Of a stretch of 32,201 nucleotides of DNA, positions 1-10,428 are shown piece by piece. Numbering within the stretch: position 1 is the stretch's first letter; every line of letters begins with the position of its first letter. The stretch covers positions 1-32,201 of the forward strand of contig WQVL01000020.1 in the NCBI GenBank assembly GCA_009785865.1, in the 5' to 3' direction. The position numbers and the translations under genes were made by a program. Origin of the DNA: Oscillospiraceae bacterium (lineage in GTDB: Bacteria > Bacillota > Clostridia > TANB77 > CAG-508). The notes under the pieces are model-generated. The model saw nothing but the letters and a program-made list of their open reading frames with translations, was not told where the DNA came from and did no database searches.

Positions 1-820
1 AACAAAGCTTTAATATCTAGATCTATGGTAGTAAAGTTAAATCCATTAACCATTGAAGAAATAGTTAAAATATTGAAAAATGCTATTTTGAATAAAGATG
101 GGTTAGGAAGTTATAATATAGAAATAGAAGATGAAACACTGCAAAAAATAGCACAGGTTTCTAATGGAGATGTTAGAACATCATTAAATGGAATAGAAAT
201 AGCAGTACTTACAACTCCTCCAAATAAAGATGGAGTTATACATATAACAAATAAAATTGCGGGTGAAAGTATAGGTAAGAAAAAAGCGGTTTTTGATAAA
301 TCTGGAGATAGTCACTATGATAATATTAGCGCTTTTATAAAATCTATGAGAGGTAGTGATCCAGATGCTACAGTATTTTATTTGGCAAGAGCAATAGCTG
401 GCCGGAGAAGATCCTGTGTTTTTGGCAAGAAGAATAGTCATCGCGGCAGCAGAAGATGTAGGACTAGCAAATCCAAACGCATTAGTAGTTGCAACATCAG
501 CAATGCAAGCAGTAACTATGATAGGTATGCCGGAAGCAAGAATCATATTATCTGAAGCAGCACTATATATAGCAAATTCTCCAAAATCAAATTGTGCTTA
601 TCTAGCTATAGATAATGCGATTCAAGATGTATCTACAAAAGATACTGGAGAAATACCTATGCATATTAGAAATGCTCCAGCTTCAGGAATGAAAGACTTA
701 GGATATGGACAAGGATATAAGTATCCACATGATTTTCCAAATCACATGGTAGAGCAGCAATATCTACCAGATAAAATAGTTGGAACAAAGTATTTTGTAA
801 AAGATGACACAATAAAATGA
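1..820 (+). CDS. rarA: RarA/MgsA-type replication-recombination AAA+ ATPase, 3' part, one CGG +1 shift
   Basis: This is the C-terminal part of a RarA/MgsA AAA+ ATPase, a clamp-loader-like protein acting at stalled replication forks. The gene runs in from the left edge, and the first codons read NKALISRS, the sensor region after the AAA+ core. The C-terminal family part follows, with the conserved blocks ARAIAGGEDPVFLARR and IVIAAAEDVGLANPNAL. In the standard code it breaks at 403: the frame reads GGC CGG AGA, while dropping the C restores GGC GGA GAA GAT CCT (GGEDP), and translation then continues to TGA at 818-820. About 272 residues are visible. The N-terminal Walker motifs lie outside the window. 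Family identity is clear from the C-terminal blocks; the frame break is discussed under the CGG sites. Confidence 0.93.
403..406 (+). other. CGGA frame-shift site 1 (rarA)
   Basis: The zero-frame codon is CGG, preceded by GGC. Omitting C403 gives GGA and restores the conserved GGEDP motif of RarA. Left unshifted, the frame runs to an early stop at 553-555. Confidence 0.95.
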
Positions 821-928
821 TATTTTAAATAAAAGTTTTAAAATTGAATTCTCTTCAAAAAATATAAATAATTTCTATAAAATTAGAAATAATATTTATA
901 TAGAAATTAATATTAGAGGAGGATTGAG

Positions 929-1066
929 ATGATGAAAATTGTTAAAGGGATAGTGATTGGGACAGTTATTGCAACAGGTGTGGCGATGATGTACTCGGAT
1001 GGGATGTTGAACAAGAAAAGAATGGCTAGAAGAGGTAGGCAACTAGTAAAAAAATTTAGATTCTAA
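929..1066 (+). CDS. Small membrane-anchored basic protein, 45 aa
   Basis: This short ORF has a good ribosome binding site (GAGGAGG at 916-922) in front of ATG ATG. The product starts MMKIVKGIVIGTVIATGVAM, a single hydrophobic segment, and ends in a strongly basic tail (KKRMARRGRQLVKKFRF). It resembles the small YtxH/DUF3918-like membrane peptides common in Firmicutes, but I cannot assign a family with certainty. A hairpin terminator follows at 1087. The TCG GAT here contains cgg only out of frame. Confidence 0.7.
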   Translation: MMKIVKGIVIGTVIATGVAMMYSDGMLNKKRMARRGRQLVKKFRF

Positions 1067-1086
1067 AAATGTAAGAAGTATGTGAG

Positions 1087-1108
1087 GGCGGCTAATATAG
1101 TCGCCTTT
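1087..1108 (+). terminator. Hairpin terminator after the 45-aa gene
   Basis: GGCGGCT pairs with AGTCGCC (one G-U pair) across a five-base AATAT loop and is followed by TTT. Confidence 0.6.
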
Positions 1109-1139
1109 AAACTTTGTATTATCAATCAATGTTGGAACC

Positions 1140-1168
1140 TTAAACTTTGATGTTCTTTGTGATATAAT
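1140..1168 (+). promoter_or_regulatory. SigA-type promoter for the zinc-ribbon membrane protein
   Basis: A -35-like TTAAAC at 1140-1145, a 17-nt spacer and TATAAT at 1163-1168 lie about 80 nt upstream of the ATG at 1249. Confidence 0.6.
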
Positions 1169-1248
1169 GTTGTAATATATAGTGCTTGGCGAAGTATACA
1201 TTAGCATATAAGATCGTTATTAGAAAAAGTAAAGGTGAAAAGTAAATT

Positions 1249-1884
1249 ATGGCAATGATAAAATGTTCAAAATGTAACAAAGAAACATCAGACAAGACAA
1301 AAGTATGTGCAGATTGTGGTAACTCTATTAAGGAAACTAGGATTAGTTTACAAGGAGTTAGAAATAGTAATTTTATAATTCCTATATTATGTATTATAAA
1401 TATTATACTTATGTTTCAAGCCACAATGAGAATATCTTTTACTTCTATAATAAATGTGGTTGATTATGAGGGTGTAAGTAGTTTCGGTGAAATGAACCTT
1501 ACTATTTTTAATGCTAACTATGTTTTTCGTGATTTAGGTCATTTCTTAGGCATTAGCAGTGATAACTTTTACATAACAGTATTTTATATATTAGCATATG
1601 TTTCCTACGCTATAATAGTAGGATTTGTTATCTCGACTATACTATTTATTATGAAAAAAGAAATAAAAATAATTCCGTTTATATCTTCGATATTTGGAAT
1701 TATAATCAACATAGGGTTTATTATATATTCTTTTTCTGTAAATGATTTTATGAGATCAGAAGAATTATCAGAATCGGGAAGCTTTTCGGTTACAATGTTT
1801 CCTTATTTAATTATAGTAGTATCAAGTATTATAGTTTTTAAAGTATTAAGAATAATGTTAAAGATGAGATGCAAGACAACATAG
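1249..1884 (+). CDS. Zinc-ribbon integral membrane protein
   Basis: The 211-residue product opens with a four-cysteine zinc ribbon (CSKC at residues 6-9, CADC at 22-25), as in the many zinc-ribbon-headed membrane proteins of Clostridia. About four hydrophobic segments follow: IIPILCIINIILMF, YILAYVSYAIIVGFVI, FISSIFGIIINIGFIIY and YLIIVVSSIIVF. A soluble loop lies between the first and second. No catalytic motif is visible and the function is unknown. The ribosome binding site is weak (AAAGGTG, 12 nt upstream), and ATG 1255 is an alternative start. The gene is monocistronic, with its own promoter and a hairpin downstream. Confidence 0.8.
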   Translation: MAMIKCSKCNKETSDKTKVCADCGNSIKETRISLQGVRNSNFIIPILCIINIILMFQATMRISFTSIINVVDYEGVSSFGEMNLTIFNANYVFRDLGHFLGISSDNFYITVFYILAYVSYAIIVGFVISTILFIMKKEIKIIPFISSIFGIIINIGFIIYSFSVNDFMRSEELSESGSFSVTMFPYLIIVVSSIIVFKVLRIMLKMRCKTT

Positions 1885-1941
1885 ACTAAAACGCTTAATC
1901 CTACATCAATAGTTACAATATTTTATTGAGTTTTTATATGT

Positions 1942-1967
1942 AAGGGCGGCTATTAGCCGTCCTTTAA
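1942..1967. terminator. Hairpin terminator between convergent genes
   Basis: AAGGGCGGCT pairs with AGCCGTCCTT across a three-base loop (ATT). It lies between the plus-strand membrane protein and the minus-strand gene at 1998 and may serve both strands. Confidence 0.65.
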
Positions 1968-1997
1968 ACATATGAGCTATATAATTTAATAGCTATC

Positions 1998-2465
1998 TTA
2001 TACGTCTATTTCGCAACCCATTCCTTCTCTACAAGGACGAGGTCTTGGGCCTGGTCCTGGATGTGGAGGACGATTACATGTCAACCTAGTTCCTGTTAAG
2101 CAACCACCTTGACGTTCGAATTCTTTGCATATTTTAATGTGTTTAGTGTCATCTGCCCAGAATAATATTTCATAATGTCTAGTTGGACATAATGGACCAA
2201 ATACAAATTCTCCAGCCTCATTTGTAAAAGTGTGAGAAACTGGTCTTCTTTCACCTCTACGTATTTCAACAAGCTTTACAACAGCATCTTCAACTGGATC
2301 TCCATTAGCATCTTTAATAACTCCATAAACACTATCTCTGTTATCTCCAGGAAGTTTGATTTCTACATCAAAGTTTCTTCCAGTTTCAATATGACCATCT
2401 ACCGCTACAATTGGATGTTGATGTTGTTGGTGATGATGTCTGTGTTCTTGATTTTCTGTACTCAT
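1998..2465 (-). CDS. His-rich Cna-B/carboxypeptidase-regulatory-like domain protein
   Basis: This is the only minus-strand gene in the window, 155 residues. The N-terminus is His/Gln-rich (EHRHHHQQHQHP, residues 7-18), which suggests metal binding. A prealbumin-like beta-sandwich follows: VYGVIKDANGDPVEDAVVKL, then FTNEAGEFVFGPLCPTRHYE, the usual layout of carboxypeptidase-regulatory/Cna-B domains. The tail is Pro- and Cys-rich (PHPGPGPRPRPC). There is no signal peptide or membrane segment. Similar soluble proteins are found among clostridial spore surface and hypothetical proteins; that role is only a guess here. AAAGGA lies upstream of the start codon on the minus strand. No CGG codon is used. 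Confidence 0.75.
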   Translation of the reverse strand: MSTENQEHRHHHQQHQHPIVAVDGHIETGRNFDVEIKLPGDNRDSVYGVIKDANGDPVEDAVVKLVEIRRGERRPVSHTFTNEAGEFVFGPLCPTRHYEILFWADDTKHIKICKEFERQGGCLTGTRLTCNRPPHPGPGPRPRPCREGMGCEIDV

Positions 2466-2564
2466 TATATATCATTTCCTTTCTAAATTGATTGACTAAT
2501 ATATACTATGACAAAAATCTACAAAAAGTTACAAGCTTTGCAAAGACTAAACTTACAAAAAATC

Positions 2565-2593
2565 TTGCTAAAACATGTAATTTAATGTAATAT
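2565..2593 (+). promoter_or_regulatory. SigA-type promoter of smc
   Basis: TTGCTA (2565-2570), a 17-nt spacer and TATA-like TAATAT (2588-2593), 30 nt upstream of the smc start. Confidence 0.6.
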
Positions 2594-2622
2594 GTATAAG
2601 TACATAAAGCAAGGTGGAAATA

Positions 2623-5600
2623 ATGTATTTAAAAAGACTAGAATTGCAAGGTTTTAAATCATTTGCAGACAAAACTACATTAGAGTTCATGCCAGGCATA
2701 GTTGCAGTTATTGGACCCAATGGTTCAGGTAAGAGTAATATCTCTGACGCTGTAAGATGGGTGCTTGGAGAACAAAGTATGAAGTCACTTAGAGGATCAA
2801 AATCTGAGGACATTATTTTTGCTGGAACTTTAACAAGGAAATCATTAGGCTTTGCAGAAGCTTCTATAGTTATAGATAATAAAAAAGGTAAATTACCAAT
2901 AGAGTATGAAGAAGTTGTTGTTACCAGAAGGATATATAGAAATGGAGAATCAGGATACTATATTAATAAAACCGCGTGTAGGTTAAAAGATATCCTAGAA
3001 CTTTTTATGGATACAGGAATAGGAAGAGACCGGATACTCTATTATTGGGCAAGGGAAAATAGATGAGATATTAAGTAATAAGTCAGAAGACAGACGTCAC
3101 ATTTTTGAAGAAGCAGCAGGAATCGTAAAATATAGAGCAAGAAAGCAAGAAGCTGAGAAGAAGTTAGAGAATACTAAATTAAACTTACTTAGAATTAGTG
3201 ATATTCTTTCAGAAATAGAACAAAATTTAGATCCACTTAAAATGCAATCTGAAAAGGCTAGAAAATTTTTAGACTTAAGAGAAGAATTAAAAAGCTTAGA
3301 AATAGGATTATTCATACATAACATTGAAGATTACAAGGGGAAAATAGAAGAGATACTGAAAGATAGAGAAATATTTGAAAGCCAGAACTCAAATGAAGAG
3401 TTAAGGCTAAATGACATGCAAACTTCAAAAGATAGACTAAAAGCAGAACTGGATGAATTAATTCAAAAAATAGAGGAAACACAAAACTTAGGATTTGAAG
3501 CGTCAACTAAGATAGAAAAAATAAATTCTGATATAAATTTAGCGACGGGTAAAATAGAAAACAATAAAGAGAACTATGAAAGATACGGCAAAGAGATAGA
3601 CGAACTTGCTGTAAGAATATCTGAATTGGAAGAAGAAAAAAATAATAGATTAGAAAAGAAAACCGATCTGTTTTCTAATAAAGAAAAATTTGCAAAAGAG
3701 CTAGAAGAGAAAGAAAAAGAATTAGAAGAAGCGGCTAGCAAATTATCAGTTGAAGAATCTGAAATAGAAGAGAAAAAGAAAAAAGCTGAAGAGCATACTG
3801 ACTTAAAGTATGAGAAAAAAGCTTTAATTAACACGCAAGAAGTTAATTACGAGAACTTAGAAAAGAGAGAGAAGCAAGTAAAAAATGAAGTGAGTTTAAC
3901 CATTTCAGAATTAGATGCTACGAAACTTGGCAAAGAAGAAAAGTCACAAGGGTTTTACACAATTGACGGAAAAAGAAAAGAGATATCTAAAAAGTTAGAT
4001 GACATTAAAGAAAAGAAAGAAAAAGTAACTTCAAAGATAAAAGAATATGAAGATGAGATAAATAAGCTTTCTGATGAGTTTAGAGTTAAAGATTCTAAAC
4101 TAAAATTCCTAATTGATATGGAAAGAGAAAAAGAAGGATATGCAAGATCTGTAAAGACGCTACTTTTAGCGTGTGAGAAAAATTCTTCTCTAAGAAAAGG
4201 TGTTCATGATGTATTGGCAAACCTTATATCAGTGTCTAAAGAACATGAAACAGCGATAGAAATGGCGCTTCGGAGGAAGCTTACAAAACATAGTGACTGA
4301 TACAGAAGAAGATGCTAAAAAGCTTATAGAGTACTTAAAAGAAACAAAAAGTGGGAGAGCTTCATTTTTACCGATATCTTCTGTTAAAGGAAAAAAGGTA
4401 GATAGATTAATTAAGAATAACTTAAGTGGAGTAATTGGTATTGCATCAGAGTTAGTAAAAGTAAATAAAAAATATGAAGGTATTATGCTTAATCTTCTTG
4501 GTAGAACAGTTATAGTAGATAATATGGATACAGCTATAATACTTGCTAAACAAAACAACTATTCATTTAGAATAGTTACTTTAGGTGGAGACATTGTAAA
4601 TCCAAGTGGACTTATGACAGGTGGAGCAGTGAATCAAAGGTCTTCGAGCATTATAGGGAGAGCAGGCCAGATAGAGACATTAGAAAAAGAAATACAAAAA
4701 CTAAGTGAGAGAATTGAAAAAATAAGCAAAGAAAAAGCTAAGTATGATGAAAGTGTATTTGAAACATTAGAAGAAGTTACTAATTTAGAACATGAAATGC
4801 AAGAAACTGAAATCGAGTATGCAACAGAAAAACAAAAGGTTATAGCAATAGAAGAGAATATCTCTAGACTAGAGAAGAAGCTTCAAGAACTCAAAGATGA
4901 GCTTGTCCAAATCGAGAAAGATAAGGAAGAGAACAAACAGCTTGCAAAAGAATTAGAAGAAGAGACTGTAGTATTAGAAAAAGAACTTGAAGAATTAAAT
5001 ACAGTAATTAGAGAGTTCGCAGAAAAAAATAAGGATAATCAAAAATATATTGATGATTTAAATTTTGATATAACAAATCTTAAAATATCTGTAACTTCTT
5101 TTGATGAGAGTACCTTATCAATTGATGAGCTAGTAGAGAGAGTTGATAAAGATATAGAGAATAACCGTGCAAGTACTGAAAACAAAACAAAACAAAGAGA
5201 AGAAATTTTGGAGACGAATAAACAGTTAGAAGAAGAGATTCAAACTTTAGGTAAGCAGATTGAAGAAATTAAGTCTGATGTGTCTGTGAGTGGAGAAAAA
5301 GTAGAAGAGCTGAAATTAGAGAGAACGAACAAAACTAGTGAACTAAATGAACTTGAAGACTCCGCCATAAATCAGTTTAAAATTATAGAAGAATTAAAAG
5401 CTCAAATCGCAAAATTAGATGTTAAAAAATCTAAGCTGGATACTGAGTTAGAACAAATCGTAAATAAGATGTGGGAAGATTATGAACTTACGCCAAACAA
5501 CAGTGTAGGATACGAAAAGCCAGAAGACATAGCTGGGACTACTAAAAAAGTTAAAGTGCTTAGAGAAGAAATTAAAGGGCTAGGAAGTATAAATATAGAC

Positions 5601-6173
5601 TCAATTGAAGAATATAGGCAAACAAAAGAAAGATATGACTTCATGTGTGAACAAAGATTAGACTTAGAAGATGCAAGCACTAAACTTAAAAAAGTAATTG
5701 CAGATATGACTAAGATAATGAAAGAACAGTTTGCAAAGCAATTCAAAATTATAAACAAGAACTTTGGAGAAGTGTTTAAAGAACTATTTGGCGGAGGAAA
5801 TGCAAGAGTAAAACTTACTGATGAGGAAGACATATTAGAATGTGGTATTGATATAGAAGTAGAGCCACCAGGAAAGAAACTTCAAAACTTAACACTGCTA
5901 TCAGGTGGAGAAAAAGCATTTACAGCAATAGCATTACTATTTGCTATTCTAAAAATCAATCCAGCACCATTCTGCGTGCTAGATGAGATTGAAGCAGCGC
6001 TTGACGATGTTAATGTATATAGATTTGCAGATTACTTAAAGAAATTTACAAAAAATGTACAGTTCTTAATGATAACACATAGAAAAGGAACAATGGAAGC
6101 AGCAGATACAGTATATGGAGTTACGATGGAAGAAAACGGAGTTAGTAAACTTCTATCAATGAAACTGAAATAA
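2623..6173 (+). CDS. smc: Chromosome partition/condensation protein SMC, two CGG +1 shifts
   Basis: This is the ATPase of the SMC-ScpAB condensin that compacts and separates chromosomes. After removing one C at each of 3031 and 4271 it is 1182 residues, the usual SMC size. Walker A is GPNGSGKSN (residues 31-39). The head continues with [14 protein letters not shown], where the first shift sits at residue 137. A long Glu/Lys coiled coil (about 170-480) leads to the hinge ([12 protein letters not shown], second shift at residue 550), and the return coiled coil follows (about 680-1000). The C-terminal head has the ABC signature LSGGEKA and Walker [16 protein letters not shown] 2623 is preferred over upstream GTG 2614 because AAGGTGG lies just ahead. 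SMC is normally important for growth, so a doubly broken pseudogene with otherwise perfect motifs is unlikely. Confidence 0.97.
3031..3034 (+). other. CGGA frame-shift site 2 (smc head)
   Basis: Zero-frame GAC CGG ATA. Omitting C3031 restores [11 protein letters not shown], a strongly conserved block of the SMC N-terminal head. The unshifted frame stops at 3064-3066. Confidence 0.96.
4271..4274 (+). other. CGGA frame-shift site 3 (smc hinge)
   Basis: Zero-frame CTT CGG AGG. Omitting C4271 restores [10 protein letters not shown], the conserved entry to the SMC hinge. The unshifted frame stops at 4298-4300. Confidence 0.96.
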
Positions 6174-6228
6174 AGGTCAAAGCACGTGAAAGCTGGCAAG
6201 CTACGCCACTAAACGAATTCTGAAAAAC

Positions 6229-6256
6229 GGGGAGTACATTTGTATATCCCTTTTTT
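6229..6256 (+). terminator. Rho-independent terminator after smc
   Basis: An imperfect stem, GGGGAGTACA with TGTATATCCC (6229-6250), is followed by TTTTTT. Confidence 0.65.
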
Positions 6257-6327
6257 AATTCATTTACCTAACGAACATAAAAAACTACTCAAAAAACACA
6301 TAAAATTCGACAAATTTTCCAAAACCA

Positions 6328-6356
6328 TTTACAAATATTTGAAGATATGATAATTT
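6328..6356 (+). promoter_or_regulatory. Promoter of the Big2 toxin gene
   Basis: TTTACA (6328-6333), a 17-nt spacer and TAATTT (6351-6356). The arrangement is preserved in the duplicate at 17558-17586, which supports it. Confidence 0.55.
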
Positions 6357-6381
6357 TAATATAGAAATTTACGAAAGAAAA

Positions 6382-6427
6382 ATCCAATATAGAGAGTAGA
6401 ACCGTGAAACGACTAATCTATTTGGAT
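6382..6427 (+). promoter_or_regulatory. Leader stem-loop upstream of the toxin gene
   Basis: ATCCAATATAG (6382-6392) pairs imperfectly with CTATTTGGAT (6418-6427). The duplicate copy keeps the base of the stem (ATCCAAT/ATTGGAT) while the loop differs. It may be a structured leader, but it fits no riboswitch class that I recognise. Confidence 0.5.
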
Positions 6428-6463
6428 ATTTTTATGTCATTTATAGAGAAGGAGGAATGACGT

Positions 6464-9400
6464 ATGTCTAAAAAACTAATAGTGACTTGCATTCTAATAG
6501 TAATGATACTACATTCTTTGCGGAACTATTATATTAGCGACAATAGAAATGACAGGGCAAGAAGATGGAATATATACATCAGTGGATAGACCGGAAGAGA
6601 ACATCGTAGAAGAGCAAGAACTAGAACCAGAAGATGAATTTTTAGTTGATGATATAGAAATTTACTATGAAGAGAGAGATACAGAAGGAGTAAGGACATC
6701 TGCTATTGATACAGTAAGCTTTGTTCCGCTTAGTACTCCAATAACTTTTGTACATCAATGGCGGGTGGGATTCAATTAATGAAATTACTCTTTTTACAAA
6801 TGGTGCACCTCATGAGCAAAGTATAAACATAGATTCTATACTTCATGGAGTAGCAATCCAACCAGGAGTAACTTGGACTATACAAAATACTAATGTTGCA
6901 ATACTTAGTGGAAGCGGAGAGCATCCAACATGGCAATACTTTAATCGTACAGGATGGGTTAGAACAGTTGATGCAAATAGTGATTTATATCTTCGAAGTT
7001 CTCCACATGGCGGAGAAGTATACAATAATAGGATAGGAGCTAACGACAATGGAGTGCGGGTTGAATGCAGTAGCTCGTAGACTAGGAACGCCATGGATTC
7101 GTATCAATTCGCCAGCAGGAAGTGGATATTCTCATGCAGGCTTTATTACATTTACATATCCAGGAGGACTAACATATTCTCCGTATTTTATAAATTTTCC
7201 AACTGACACTTCTCGTGCTACTCGTACAATAACAGCAGTAAGTCGAGGAAGTACAACACTTCAAGTTCGTGTGCCAGGACCACAAGGAGGAGCATTTTAT
7301 GGCACATTAATAATCAATGTACAAACTAGAGTAACAGGAGTATCTATTGCTCCTGATAATACAAATTTAGTTATACATGGAGAACAAAGACCTACTCAGC
7401 AATTTACGCCTACTTTTCAGCCTGCTAATGCAAACTATGGTACTACTTTAACATGGACCAGCTCTAATACTAATGTAGCAACAGTAAATTCTAATGGAGT
7501 AGTACAGCCAGTTGCTCCAGGATATACATATATTACAGCCACTACATCAAATGGAATTGTTTCAGCTCCAAGGCGTGTTAACGTTACATCTTTAGTTACA
7601 GCATTAACAATGTGCAGACCAAACGCTCGTCTCACTATAGATGGAGACATATACGAACAGACACAGCTATCAGTTACTGTAACTCCTACAAACGCTACAA
7701 ATCCAAATGTAACATGGTCATCTTCTGATGAGAGTGTTGCTATTGTGGACAACAATGGAAATGTTACAGCAGTTTCTCATGGTGTAGCTGTTATAACTGC
7801 TACATCTACAGATGGAACAAATGTAACGGCAAATAGTGCTATAACAGTAGATAGATTAGTAACTGATATTATATTAACTCCAGTTACTCTTCAAATATTA
7901 GGGAACTTACATAGTATAGATAGAATTTCAGCCGAGGTTTTACCTCATGATGCTTATGATCATAGATTGATTTGGACAAGTTCAAATCCAAATATAGTAA
8001 CAGTAGATAACTATGGAAACGTAGAAGCAGTTTCACCAGGTATAGCCATAGTAACAGCAACATCATTTGATGGACGTGTTTCAACTTCTGTTGGTGTTGA
8101 AGTTGAGCAAATGACAGAAGGGCTATTAGTGCGTCGTAGAAACCTTACACTAAATATTCGAGATAACAATTTTGAAAGTTATTTATTAGAAGCAGCAGTA
8201 TATGTACCAGGAGAACCAAATGCAATAATCACTTGGGAAAGTGGTGACGAAAGTATAGCAGTTGTAGACCAAAATGGAGTTGTTACTGCAGTTAGCCCAG
8301 GAGAAACTTTTGTAACAGCAGCATCAGGAACACATAGACATCGTGTAGATGTAACAGTTATTAGATTAGTAACAAATATACAAGTCGATAGAAATAATAT
8401 TACTCTAAATATTCACGGACTAAACCGAGAGAGTACAAATATATTAGCTACACCATTACCAGGCAATGCTTGTAATGTAGCACTTACTTGGCGTTCTTTA
8501 AATCCAAATATTGCAGTCGTCAACCAAAATGGTATGATATCAGCAATATATCCAGGGGCAACACAAGTAGTAGTTACGTCAAATGATGGAAATGCACAAA
8601 CAATAATTAATGTAACTGTTCGTTCATTAGTTACTGAAGTTCAAATCATATCAAGTACACCTATGCTTTATGTAGGGCAAACACATCAGTTTACTGCAAA
8701 TATATTACCGCTAAATGCAAGTGACAGAACGTATAGATGGGAATCGTCAAACCCTAATATTGCTACTGTATCAAGTGCTGGAGTAGTTAGAGGAGTTAGT
8801 AGAGGGAATGTAGAGATCAGAGCAATATCAACTTGTGGTAATGTAGTAGGAAGTTCAAACTTAGAAATACGTCAGCAAGTAACAAACTTGGCAGTTTATC
8901 CTACATCTCGTATAATGGAAACAGGACAAAGATTTCAAATTAGTAGAATAATATCTCCAACAAACGCAAACAATCAGACTGTAAGATTCCGTTCATCAGA
9001 CCCTAATATTCTCCATGTAGATGGTAGTGGTTTGGTAACGGCTATTCGTCGTGGTACAGCAAGAATATATGTTACAACTAATTGTTCTAATATAACAAGA
9101 AGTATAGATGTAACAGTAATTCAACCCGTAGTAGCAGTAACAATGTGTAGAGTATCAGTTTGGCTATTCAGAGGAGATGCACTAAATTTACAGGCAACAG
9201 TTCATCCCTCAGATGCGGACAACCAAAACTTGTTTTGGATATCTACTGATAGTAGAGCAGTAAATGTAAATCAAAATGGAAGGATTAGTACAAGATATGG
9301 TGGTAGGTCTACCGTACTTGCTATTGCACACAATGGAGTTTTTGGAGCAGTAGAAGTAAGGACATATATTCCAGTAACATCGATTTCATCTATAGGAGGA

Positions 9401-10405
9401 ACAACCTCTTTAGCAGTAGGACAAAGTAGGCAACTAACAGCACACGTTATGCCTGCAAATGCAAGTGATAGGCGTATAACTTGGAGAGTGGTGTCGGGAA
9501 CAGCAGTATCGGTGAATCCAAATACAGGAATGATAATAGGAAGGCATTCAGGAGCTGCTATAGTTCGTGCAACAAGTGTATGTAATCCTAATATATGGAG
9601 CGAAGTGAGAATTACAGTAGTAAATCCACCGCCTCCTCCGCCACGAATACAACAAGAAGATCCGGTGCAGCAACATATACAAAGACTGTTAGGGATGTCT
9701 GCGGTGGGGCCAACACTGCAAGCAGCAACTGCTCCAATTTCTACTTTCCCATGGGGAGTGAGAGTGCCAATGAATCAGTTTTCGGTAACGCAGTATTTGC
9801 ATATAACCAGGGAAAACAGAACACCATTGCTAACAAATTTATGGAACCGTGCACGAGGAATTGGCTTCGAGGTGAATCAATTTTTTTATGATAGAGCTAT
9901 TATACCAATGATAGAATCACCATCAGTAATGAGTTTTGAAGATTCACAGGATGAGTGGTTTATGAAAGGGAGATACGATGGACAAATGTATATAGAGTTT
10001 GTTCAATTTATGACATTTAGCTGGATGTTAAGTTCAGTCATTACGCATACTCCTGCAAGTCAACCGAAGGTTCAGGTACAACAGCCAATACCAGGCACAG
10101 TTCGAGGAGGACAAAACATTATAGTGCATACTGGAAATCAAGGGAAACATATTTTAGGACATAACAATTATATTGAGGGTAGAAGCGTCTTTCACGGAAC
10201 AGTCAATGATGCACAAAGATTGATCAATCAGCATTCTGGAACAGGGCAAATGATAAGTAGTACTAAAGAAAGAGTAGATTTTGGAAGAGTCATTGGAACA
10301 TATGTTGATCAAGCGACTGGACAAAGAATGGAAACAACGAGAGGGATTATTCATCATTCAGGTTCAGGATCACATATAGTGCCGGCTAATCCAAGTTTTA
10401 GATAA
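6464..10405 (+). CDS. Secreted Big2-repeat protein with C-terminal toxin-50-like domain, three CGG +1 shifts
   Basis: After removing one C at each of 6521, 6762 and 7057 this is a single 1312-residue protein. It starts at ATG 6464 behind AAGGAGG with a signal peptide (MSKKLIVTCILIVMILHS, then LGTIILA). A divergent N-terminal region (about residues 60-285) precedes about nine bacterial Ig-like group 2 repeats, each with a form of VTWSSSNPNVATVxxxGxVTAV. A PPPPPP linker follows, then a pre-toxin region, and the last ~100 residues read NQGKHILGHNNYIEGRSVF, KERVDFGRVIGTYVD, TTRGIIHHSGSGSHIVPANP. That end matches my memory of the Bacterial toxin 50 (Ntox50) domain of polymorphic toxins. It is probably an exported or surface-displayed toxin used in competition. 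A small acidic gene follows 23 nt later, as expected for immunity. The repeats are rich in CGT codons but have no ordinary CGG. Confidence 0.88.
6521..6524 (+). other. CGGA frame-shift site 4 (toxin signal peptide)
   Basis: Zero-frame TTG CGG AAC. Omitting C6521 restores a continuous hydrophobic signal peptide (ILHSLGTIILATIEM) and joins the ATG at 6464 with its ribosome binding site to the downstream frame. Unshifted, the peptide ends at a TAG near 6587. Confidence 0.92.
6762..6765 (+). other. CGGG frame-shift site 5 (toxin N-terminal region)
   Basis: Zero-frame TGG CGG GTG. Omitting C6762 gives HQWGWDSINEITLF and runs on. The unshifted frame stops at 6777-6779. Confidence 0.92.
7057..7060 (+). 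other. CGGG frame-shift site 6 (toxin N-terminal region)
   Basis: Zero-frame GTG CGG GTT. Omitting C7057 gives NDNGVGLNAVARRLGT and opens the frame that carries all the Big2 repeats. The unshifted frame stops at 7078-7080. Confidence 0.93.
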
Positions 10406-10428
10406 TTATATGAGTGGAGGGGAATGAA

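Larger units (their letters stand above)
6303..6497 (+). repeat. Leader/start duplication, copy A (upstream of the toxin gene)
   Basis: About 195 bases covering promoter, 5' leader, ribosome binding site and first codons recur at 17532-17724 with high similarity. Shared parts include ATTCGACAAA, TTTACAAATATTTG, GATATGATAATTT, AATCCAAT, TTGGATATTTTTATGTCATT, AGGAGG and ATGTCTAAAAAA. Confidence 0.85.

Noticed and set aside
6363-6463. c-di-GMP or other known riboswitch upstream of the toxin gene
   Set aside because: There is a stem and a conserved leader, but none of the consensus cores I know for c-di-GMP-I/II or other classes is present.
7435-8084. Minus-strand open frames inside the Big2 gene and similar frames in smc
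   Set aside because: They are shadows of repeat-rich or coiled-coil coding sequence, without ribosome binding sites or family features.
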